Source: an uncultured Caulobacterales bacterium
Lineage (GTDB): Bacteria > Pseudomonadota > Alphaproteobacteria > Caulobacterales > Caulobacteraceae
Assembly: GCA_903858185.1 (NCBI GenBank)
Contig: CAIOHT010000140.1
Location: forward strand, 1-39,771
Direction: 5' to 3'
DNA length: 39,771 nucleotides
The notes beneath the pieces are model-generated. The model saw only the letters and a program-made list of their open reading frames with translations, searched no databases and had not been told where the DNA came from. Position numbers and translations under genes: made by a program. Of the stretch, positions 33,852-39,771 are shown in pieces (positions within the stretch are counted from its first letter, which is position 1; each line of letters starts with the position of its first letter).

Positions 33852-34541
33852 TCAGGCGTGCGCCTTGACCGGCGGTTCGGCGTAGGAAGCGCCGGCGGTC
33901 AGCATCTCGTCGGGAATGGCCAGCATCTTCAGGTAGGCGTCCTTCGGATAGGCCATGTGCGGCTTGTCCTCGGCATAGGCCGGCTGCGGCACGGGGCTGG
34001 GGCCGGTATAGGGCGCCGGCGCCTTGAACCGTTCGGCCTCGGCGTCGTCGATCCCGGCCTTGGCCAGGACGGCCGGGTCGATCCACAGCCTGGGGTCGAT
34101 CCCGCCGGTCGCGGTGGCCACCTCCAGGGTCATGTGATCGGGCCCGGCGAAATAGATCGACTGGCACATGCCATGGTCGATCGGGCCGATGACGTTGACG
34201 CCGTGGCTGCGGATGCGGTCGCGCATGGCGATCAGGTCTTCCACGGTGTCCGCCCGGAACGCCAGGTGCTGCAGCGTGCCCGCCGCGCTGGGCAGGGCGC
34301 CGTTGCCGGCATGGGTCTCGCCCAGCTTGATCGGAATCTTGTCGACGTCCGGCAGCTGGACGATCGAGAAATAGCTGTGCTCGTTCATCCGCAGGAAGGC
34401 GTGCAGCCCCCCCGGCACGCCGTGCATGTCGAACAGCGCCACGAGCGGGCAGCCCATCACCTCGGAGAAGAAGGCGATGTGTTTCTTGATGTCCCCGGCC
34501 ATGAAGGCCAGGTGGTGGATGCCGGAAGGTTGCTGGGACAT
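33852..34541 (-). CDS. VOC family (glyoxalase/dioxygenase fold) protein
   Basis: A 229-residue protein with paired beta-alpha-beta-beta-beta modules. Likely metal ligands are the His in GIHHLAF, the His in LQHLAFRAD and the Glu in HMTLEVAT, the usual pattern of vicinal-oxygen-chelate enzymes. The extra C-terminal 80 residues, ending in PPVKAHA, include a Tyr/Pro-rich region of unknown role. Reaction not predictable. AAGGAA precedes the ATG. A divergent alpha/beta hydrolase gene starts 96 bases upstream. Confidence 0.88.
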   Translation of the reverse strand: MSQQPSGIHHLAFMAGDIKKHIAFFSEVMGCPLVALFDMHGVPGGLHAFLRMNEHSYFSIVQLPDVDKIPIKLGETHAGNGALPSAAGTLQHLAFRADTVEDLIAMRDRIRSHGVNVIGPIDHGMCQSIYFAGPDHMTLEVATATGGIDPRLWIDPAVLAKAGIDDAEAERFKAPAPYTGPSPVPQPAYAEDKPHMAYPKDAYLKMLAIPDEMLTAGASYAEPPVKAHA

Positions 34542-34637
34542 GGTCGTTTCCTTGACTCTCCGCCCTGAATTCCGGACTCAGAAACCAGAAACAACAGCCT
34601 CCCGCAAGCAGGCGAACAGGCGACGTAGGGGAACCCC

Positions 34638-35786
34638 ATGAGCATTGTCCGCGAACCCTACGGCTTCGCCTACGCCGAAAAGAGCCGGCTCAAGGAGACC
34701 TATGGCGGACCCGAGGGGCGGGTCTTTGTCGAGTGCATGCGCATCCGGCCGGAGGCGGGCGAGTCGAAGACCGCCCTGCTGTTCAGCCATCCGATCGGCG
34801 GCGGATCCTTCCTGCCGCTGGTCACCGCCCTGGCCCACGCCGGCCACCACGTCATCTACTGCAACCCGCGCTACCGCGGGAACGACACGGCCCTGATCCT
34901 CGAGAAATGCGTCACCGACCTGGGCGCCTGCATCGCCGACCTGAAGAAGCGCTTCGGCTATGAGAAGGTGGTGCTCGGTGGCTGGTCGGGCGGCGGCTCG
35001 CTGTCGCTGTTCTACCAGGAGCAGGCGGTCAATCCGACGATCACCGAAACGCCCGCCGGCGACCCGATCGACCTGGCCGCGGCCGGCCTGCAGCCCGCCG
35101 ATGGCATCATGTTGCTGGCGGCGCATATCAGCCGGTCGGTGACCATGACCGAGTGGCTCGATCCCTCGATCCTCGATGAGGACAAGCCGTTCGAACGCGA
35201 TCCGTCACTGAACATCTACGACCCCGCCTGCCCGGAGCAGCCGCCGTACAGCGCCGCCTTCGTCGCCCGCTTCCGCGAGGCCCAGATCGCCCGCAATCGC
35301 CGCATCACCGCCCGGGCGAAGGCGACCCTGGCGGAGCTGAAGAAGACCGACCCGGACATGGAACGACCGTTCGTCGTCTACGGCACGATGAGCGACGTGC
35401 GCTGGACCGACCCGACCCAGGACCCGTCCGACCGCCGCCCCCACACCTGCTACCTCGGCGACCCTCGCATCGTGAACGACGGGCCCGTGGGCCTCGGCCG
35501 CTTCACCACCCTGCGCTCCTGGCTGTCGCAGTGGAGCTATGAGGAGAGCCGCGCCCATGGCCTGAAGAACGCCGCCAACGTCACCTGTCCGACCCTGGTG
35601 ATCAGCAACACCGCCGACCTCGCCTGCACGCCCAGCCACGCGGCGCGGCTCTTTGAAGCCCTGGCGTCGCCCGACAAGACCTTCGTCGAGGTCAAGGACG
35701 CCGACCACTACTACATCGAACGCTACGACCTGCTGCCGGTGGCGGTGAAGGCCGTGGGCGACTGGCTGGCCGCGCGGGGGTTCTAG
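34638..35786 (+). CDS. alpha/beta fold hydrolase
   Basis: A 382-residue alpha/beta hydrolase. The nucleophile elbow is GGWSGGGS with Ser117; the catalytic Asp is probably in VISNTADLACTPSH and the His in KDADHYYIE near the C-terminus. The long middle insertion (residues about 160-290) forms a cap. LLFSHPIGGGSF includes the oxyanion-hole region. The substrate is unknown. It diverges from the VOC gene and may share a regulatory region and a pathway. Confidence 0.85.
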   Translation: MSIVREPYGFAYAEKSRLKETYGGPEGRVFVECMRIRPEAGESKTALLFSHPIGGGSFLPLVTALAHAGHHVIYCNPRYRGNDTALILEKCVTDLGACIADLKKRFGYEKVVLGGWSGGGSLSLFYQEQAVNPTITETPAGDPIDLAAAGLQPADGIMLLAAHISRSVTMTEWLDPSILDEDKPFERDPSLNIYDPACPEQPPYSAAFVARFREAQIARNRRITARAKATLAELKKTDPDMERPFVVYGTMSDVRWTDPTQDPSDRRPHTCYLGDPRIVNDGPVGLGRFTTLRSWLSQWSYEESRAHGLKNAANVTCPTLVISNTADLACTPSHAARLFEALASPDKTFVEVKDADHYYIERYDLLPVAVKAVGDWLAARGF

Positions 35787-36021
35787 CTTATCAGCAGCCG
35801 CCGCAGGCTTTCCCGGGAAAGCGCGCGGCCGATGCGAGCTTGATACTTGTCGATACGATTTGTGTTTGATTTCGCATTGTCGATCTAAAGCTCAAATCTG
35901 ATAGAGCCTCGATATCTTGATTTGAAACAACTCAAATAAATGTTGGCTTAACTGTTATCGAAAACGGCCCTAAAACCATGACCCTGTAAATCCCTCACCT
36001 GTTCGACAGGGAGGGATTTCG
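35787..36021 (+). promoter_or_regulatory. AT-rich leader/promoter region of the protease autotransporter
   Basis: From about 35840 to 35975 the sequence is visibly AT-rich compared with the GC-rich genes around it. It contains two copies of TTGTCGAT (35845-35852, 35875-35882; 30 bases apart) and two of CTCAAAT (35889-35895, 35929-35935). TTGATTTGAAACAA and TTGGCTTAACTGTTATCG are possible promoter elements, without a convincing -35/-10 pair. No protein gene is visible. Confidence 0.5.
35988..36019 (+). promoter_or_regulatory. hairpin covering the ribosome binding site of the protease autotransporter
   Basis: Outer arms AAATCCCTC (35988-35996) and GAGGGATTT (36011-36019) pair perfectly; inner arms CCTGT (35998-36002) and ACAGG (36006-36010) extend the stem, with one bulged A and a three-base TCG loop. 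The likely Shine-Dalgarno GGGAGGG (36009-36015) lies in the stem and the GTG start is at 36022. Confidence 0.7.
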
Positions 36022-38274
36022 GTGAGGCGCGGATTTTTTGTTGCGGCAGTGTTCTCGGCGGGTCTGGCGGTTCCGGTCGCGGCCATGGGGCAGACGGCGT
36101 TTCCGGCGACAAATCCCAACGCTGCTGAATGGGCGCTGATCAAGTTGACGCCGACCATCGTCGCCAGCGCCAAGGGCGGCGCCGGTGTCATTGTCGGCCT
36201 CTACGACGGCCGCGCCGATTGCCGGGCTACCGACCTTGCTGGCCGGTGCAGCAATCTTCTCCTGAGCACGGGCGTCTATACGACCTACGACCCTCACGGC
36301 TCGCACACGGCCGGAACGATCGCCGGCGGCCGATATGGCGAGGCCACGGGCGCCACGATCATCAACTACGCCGTGTTCGACAGCAGAGGCTATGTCGCCG
36401 GCGGCGGCGGCCTGACCTCCGCCTGGATCGATGCGGCCAATCGCAAGGCCAGTATCGCCAGCATGAGCTTCGGCTGCGCGCGCAAGGCGCTATGCTTCAG
36501 CGCGTCCGAAGTCACGACGATGGCCAGCGCCCCGCTCTCAGGCACGCTCTTCGTCAAGGCGGCCGGCAACGACGGAGCCACACTCGGCAATGAAGCGATC
36601 CCGGTGGCCGCCGCGACCGCAACGACGGCGCTTGCCCGGTTGCTGCTGGTTGGCAGCGTGAACCTGACGGGCACGATCTCGACCTTTTCCAACCGCCCCG
36701 GAGAGGGCTGCCTGCTGGCGAGCGGCGCCACCGCCTGCTCGGAAAGCATGAAGTGGAAGTACCGCTTCATCGTCGCCCCCGGCGAGATGATCTACGCGAC
36801 CTTGCCCGGCAATACGTACGGCTACATGTCCGGAACCAGCATGGCGACCCCGATCGTCGCGGGCGCGGCGGCGCTGCTGGAAGGGCGCTGGCCGACGTTG
36901 AAGTCCAAACCCGCCTCGGTTGCCGACATCCTGTTGAACTCCGCCACGGACCTCGGGGTGAAGGGTGTTGACCCCGTCTACGGCCGGGGGCTGCTGAACG
37001 TCCAGAAGGCGTTCCAGAATGCCGGGACCACGGCCATCCTCGCGCCGACCGGCGAGAAAGTCATTGTGTCCGGCGCGTCCATGACGGTCTCGCCTGTGAT
37101 GGGCAAGGCCCCGGTCTGGCTCGCCGGGGTAACGGCATTTGACGCCTACGGCCGCGACTACGCCCTGGGCGAGGTCAGCAACTTCGCGGTGCGGGCAGCC
37201 GCGCGGGACTCGGGCGTGGGCGGGGCTTCGGCCATCGACATGGGTGGCCAGGGCGGCTGGGCCCCGAGCTTTTTCGCCGGTCCCTCGGCCCCGGTCGCCT
37301 GGGTCGGATTCGGCCCGCGGGCCGCGGCCGGCACCGGGCGGTTTGTGATGGACCGGACCCTGCGCGCCGGCATGGATGCGCCCCTTGGCGCTGCAGTCCT
37401 CTCCTTCCGTCTCACCGGCGCAACCGAGACCCGGGCCGACTTTGCCTCCGACCCCGGCCTGAGACCCCTGAGTTTCTTCGCTTCGTCTGATCTTCTGGGT
37501 CGATCGGCCCTGACCGGCGTCAGTCTGCCCATGAACGGCGGCGGCCGGCTCGTCGTGTTCGGCGCGACCTCGCTCAGTGGCAGCCCCGGCCTTGGCGAGG
37601 GCGGGGGCTCCCGGCTGGTCGTCCGGCCGGACGCTGCGGACTTCGATGCGCGCGTGGAGATGGACAGGTCTCCGCTGCGGCAGTCCGCGGTCGGCGCCGG
37701 TTACTGGGTTCGTCCGGACAGCCGGACGGTCGTCGGCGTCAGCCTGACGAGCATGGTCCAGCGCCATGGATTCTATGATCTCGCGTCGGATCTCTCCAGT
37801 TTCGATGCGCCGGTCCTGCTCAACAGCCTGGGCCTGGCGGCCAGTCGTACCTTTGGCGCCTGGGAGCTCTATGGCGCCGCCGAGACCACCGCGATCCGTT
37901 CCCCGGAGACGCGCGGCCCGATCGGCTTTTCGGACAGTATCCTGGTCTCGGGTGAGATCGGCGCCCGGATAACCCGATCCGGCCTGGGCAAGGCCGCGCT
38001 CCAGGACAGCCTGGCCCTCGCGCTGCGCGCCACGCCGCAGGCCGTTTCCGGTCGCCTTGACCTTGACTACCTCGCGCCCACCGCGGACGGCCTGGACACC
38101 GAAGTTGTCCACCGTCAGGCCGCGCTCGCTGACATCACCGGGCGCCCGGTCCGCATCGAGGGCAGCTATACGCTCGGGAACGGCAAAACCTGGTCCACCC
38201 GCCTGCGCGGCGGCGCGGATCTGACCGGCAGCGGCGACTACCGCCTCGCCGCCGAAGCCCGCCTGACCTTCTGA
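36022..38274 (+). CDS. subtilisin-like serine protease autotransporter
   Basis: A 750-residue S8-family protein. The signal peptide is FFVAAVFSAGLAVPVAA, cleaved near MGQ. The catalytic triad is intact: Asp62 in VGLYDGRADC, His92 in DPHGSHTAG and Ser273 in SGTSMATP; Asn183 in AAGNDGA is the oxyanion-hole residue. The protease domain ends near residue 330 (YGRGLLNVQKAF), followed by a long beta-rich segment and barrel-like C-terminal region ending in Phe (AEARLTF), so it is probably outer-membrane anchored. The start is GTG with GGGAGGG six bases upstream, inside a hairpin. A cysteine-rich insert (DCRATDLAGRCSN) follows the catalytic Asp. Confidence 0.92.
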   Translation: MRRGFFVAAVFSAGLAVPVAAMGQTAFPATNPNAAEWALIKLTPTIVASAKGGAGVIVGLYDGRADCRATDLAGRCSNLLLSTGVYTTYDPHGSHTAGTIAGGRYGEATGATIINYAVFDSRGYVAGGGGLTSAWIDAANRKASIASMSFGCARKALCFSASEVTTMASAPLSGTLFVKAAGNDGATLGNEAIPVAAATATTALARLLLVGSVNLTGTISTFSNRPGEGCLLASGATACSESMKWKYRFIVAPGEMIYATLPGNTYGYMSGTSMATPIVAGAAALLEGRWPTLKSKPASVADILLNSATDLGVKGVDPVYGRGLLNVQKAFQNAGTTAILAPTGEKVIVSGASMTVSPVMGKAPVWLAGVTAFDAYGRDYALGEVSNFAVRAAARDSGVGGASAIDMGGQGGWAPSFFAGPSAPVAWVGFGPRAAAGTGRFVMDRTLRAGMDAPLGAAVLSFRLTGATETRADFASDPGLRPLSFFASSDLLGRSALTGVSLPMNGGGRLVVFGATSLSGSPGLGEGGGSRLVVRPDAADFDARVEMDRSPLRQSAVGAGYWVRPDSRTVVGVSLTSMVQRHGFYDLASDLSSFDAPVLLNSLGLAASRTFGAWELYGAAETTAIRSPETRGPIGFSDSILVSGEIGARITRSGLGKAALQDSLALALRATPQAVSGRLDLDYLAPTADGLDTEVVHRQAALADITGRPVRIEGSYTLGNGKTWSTRLRGGADLTGSGDYRLAAEARLTF

Positions 38275-38289
38275 GCCCGGCATGCGTCT

Positions 38290-38316
38290 GGCGCGGCGAC
38301 AGCCGCCCGCGCCTTT
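38290..38316 (+). terminator. possible terminator after the protease autotransporter
   Basis: GGCGCGGCG pairs with CGCCCGCGCC with one bulged C and is followed by TTT, 16 bases after the stop codon. A short T run makes it plausible but weak. Confidence 0.45.
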
Positions 38317-38368
38317 GAGCCCCGTCTGTCACCAGGGACCGGCGTCGCATTGGCAGTGTCAGGAAAAA

Positions 38369-38413
38369 TGGCGCGCCCGGAACGATTCGAACGTCCGACC
38401 CTCAGATTCGTAG
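38369..38413 (-). other. 3' fragment of a tRNA-Arg(ACG) gene; likely att core of an integrated element
   Basis: Read on the - strand this has an anticodon-loop piece CTACGAA with anticodon ACG, a stem half TCTGA, variable bases GGGTC, a T arm GGACG-TTCGAAT-CGTTC (five pairs, one G-T), acceptor half CGGGCGC, G73 and CCA. The 5' half is missing: the next upstream bases (AGCGA) do not pair with TCTGA. This is the 3' copy left at one end when an element integrates into a tRNA gene. The other parts of 38275-38576 hold a weak terminator (38290-38316) and direct repeats (38548-38568). Confidence 0.75.
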
Positions 38414-38547
38414 TCGCTAAGAGTACTGGGAAACTGTTGGACATCATGGATCACTATTCCATGGTCAAGCTGTTGTACTTTAGGGGAAAACTTGCGCCGA
38501 TCGGGGTCAATCGACTATAGCAATTGGGGTGGCGATTTCGCCCATGC

Positions 38548-38568
38548 TGTTACCCCATTTGTTACCCC
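38548..38568 (+). repeat. two direct repeats TGTTACCCC before the integrase gene
   Basis: TGTTACCCC occurs at 38548-38556 and 38560-38568, a period of 12 bases, ending eight bases before the integrase ATG. Short direct repeats in this place are often integrase arm sites or an autoregulatory site. Confidence 0.5.
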
Positions 38569-38576
38569 GAATTTTC

Positions 38577-39771
38577 ATGCGATCAAGACTGACAAATAAC
38601 ATCGTTCTAAAGGTCAAAGTTCCAGCGGCCGGGAGGCGGGAGATTCCCGACGGCGGCACGGGCCTCTACCTCGTTGTCCACGCTTCAGCGCGCCGGACGT
38701 GGGTCTTCCGCTACCGGGCTGCAGGCAGGACCGCCAAGTACACGCTTGGGCGGGTCAGGGTGCTTGAGGCCGGCGAAACGGAGCCGACAGGCGCACCCGC
38801 TGCTGGGGACCCCATCACCCTTGGCCAGGCGCGAGAGCAGGCGGCGGCCCTGCAGCGGCGGGTGTCGCGAGGGGAGGACCCTGCCGCCGAGAAGAGGGGC
38901 GCTATCACGGACGCGCCGAAGACCTTCGGGGAGGCCTTCGATCTTTTCGTGATCCTGCACGCCCGGACCAAGACGCGCGCCACCACTGCGGCTGAAACAG
39001 AGCGGTTGGTGGCCAGGTGGGTCATGCCGAAGTGGAAGCGTCGCCCGCTGGCTGAAATTCGGCGCAAGGATATCGTGCCACTTCTTGACGAGGTCGTGGC
39101 CAAGGGCGCGCCCGTGTCGGCCAACGGCGTACTGGCGGCGATCCGCAAGTTCTTCAATTGGTGCGTCGAGCGTGGCTACCTCGAACAGTCGCCGTGTTCG
39201 ACCGTGAAGAAGCCGACGAACGTTATCGCGCGTGATCGCGTCCTGACCGACGAAGAACTGGCGTGGGTCTGGAGGGGCGCGGAGCGGCAAGGCTATCCCT
39301 ACGGCTCCCTGATCCAGACCTTGATCCTGACCGGTCAGCGCCGGGGCGAAGTCACCAACATGCTCTGGAGCGAACTCGATCTCGCGGACCGGGTCTGGCG
39401 ACTGCCATCTCACCGCGTCAAGAACGGACGAACGCATGACGTGCCGTTGTCCGATGCGGTCATAGCCCTTCTGAAGGACCTCCCTCGGTTTGATGGTGAG
39501 CCTGACTATGTGTTCGCGACAGGCGCGCGGCGGTTCGGCACGAACGGTCAAGGCGACGAAGGCCCGCGCCAACTGGCATCGTTCTCCGGGTTCTCGAAAT
39601 CCCGAGATGAACTGAACCAGATTGTCCTGGATCTCCGTCGTGAGGCCGCGGCCGCCGCTGGAGGTGATGCGGAGGATGTGAAGGCCTTCGCTGACTGGCG
39701 GGTTCATGATCTGCGCCGGACTGTGGCTACGGGCATGGCTCGTATGGGCTTTGCCCAACCGGTTGTCGAAA
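38577..39771 (+). CDS. tyrosine recombinase (phage/island integrase), 5' part
   Basis: An open frame of 398 codons running off the window edge. The N-terminal 85 residues carry a P4-type arm/DUF4102-like domain (DGGTGLYLVVHASARRTWVFRYR), then a core-binding domain (KTFGEAFDLFVILHARTKTRATTAAETERLV). The catalytic domain shows Arg in TGQRRGEVTNM, Lys in HRVKNGRTHDVPLS and HDLRRT (His and second Arg). The active-site Tyr would lie just past the window end. It directly follows the tRNA-Arg fragment, so it probably integrated into that tRNA gene. The ATG at 38577 lacks a clear ribosome site. Confidence 0.9.
   Translation, partial: MRSRLTNNIVLKVKVPAAGRREIPDGGTGLYLVVHASARRTWVFRYRAAGRTAKYTLGRVRVLEAGETEPTGAPAAGDPITLGQAREQAAALQRRVSRGEDPAAEKRGAITDAPKTFGEAFDLFVILHARTKTRATTAAETERLVARWVMPKWKRRPLAEIRRKDIVPLLDEVVAKGAPVSANGVLAAIRKFFNWCVERGYLEQSPCSTVKKPTNVIARDRVLTDEELAWVWRGAERQGYPYGSLIQTLILTGQRRGEVTNMLWSELDLADRVWRLPSHRVKNGRTHDVPLSDAVIALLKDLPRFDGEPDYVFATGARRFGTNGQGDEGPRQLASFSGFSKSRDELNQIVLDLRREAAAAAGGDAEDVKAFADWRVHDLRRTVATGMARMGFAQPVVE

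Noticed and set aside
38369..38413. A complete, functional tRNA gene
   Set aside because: Only the part from the anticodon loop to CCA is present; the flanking bases do not supply the D arm or the 5' anticodon stem.
38685..39758. 357-codon - strand frame at the right end
   Set aside because: The + strand holds an integrase with all visible catalytic motifs; the - strand frame has none.

Overview
This window is GC-rich chromosomal DNA from an alphaproteobacterium. Gene content and arrangement point to the Caulobacterales (a Phenylobacterium- or Caulobacter-like organism): a lipid A/Kdo cluster with a CtpA-like phosphatase, the phoR/phoU/phoB block, a long TonB-dependent receptor, and several small alphaproteobacterial families (DUF4170, a DUF6481-like protein). 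The genus is an inference from gene families; no marker gene proves it.

Layout. (1) 1-7174: mixed metabolic and membrane genes on the + strand: the 3' part of a gamma-glutamyltransferase, an MmcQ/YjbR protein, a Pr6Pr-type membrane protein, a UbiD-family decarboxylase, two tandem paralogous membrane proteins of unknown function, a secreted M14-type zinc peptidase and a MAPEG protein. (2) 7247-16188: pmbA, a CysQ-like phosphatase and a DUF4170 protein, then the outer-membrane lipid cluster: a CtpA-like cysteine phosphatase (- strand) divergent from an MsbA-like ABC exporter, a DUF374 acyltransferase, a CDF metal exporter, kdtA/waaA and lpxK. (3) 16190-19970, - strand: an exported amidohydrolase, an APH-like phosphotransferase and purD. 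(4) 20079-23066, - strand: phoR, phoU and phoB without the pst transporter genes often found with them. (5) 23247-29498, + strand: a large autotransporter carrying calcium-type DxDxDG repeats, then a TonB-dependent receptor. (6) 29729-35786: a WecB/TagA/CpsF glycosyltransferase, a dienelactone hydrolase, a YCII protein, four small proteins, a short CoaA-like kinase with a VOC protein, and an alpha/beta hydrolase. (7) 36022-38274: a subtilisin-like protease autotransporter behind an AT-rich leader that ends in a hairpin covering its ribosome binding site. (8) 38369-39771: the left edge of an integrated element: a 45-nt 3' fragment of a tRNA-Arg(ACG) gene followed by a tyrosine integrase that runs off the window.

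How parts fit together. Region 2 is a functional module: KdtA and LpxK build Kdo2-lipid A, MsbA flips it, and the CtpA-like phosphatase probably trims its phosphates. A palindromic repeat family (arm GGGGACATGTACC) sits at gene 3' ends inside and beside this module, and in one case forms the last codons of lpxK. Regions 5 and 7 encode three cell-surface proteins (two autotransporters and one receptor), so much of the window concerns the envelope. I saw no CRISPR array, no complete tRNA or rRNA gene and no insertion sequence. The clearest unexplained signals are the hairpin before the protease autotransporter, the tRNA-borne element boundary and the palindromic repeats.
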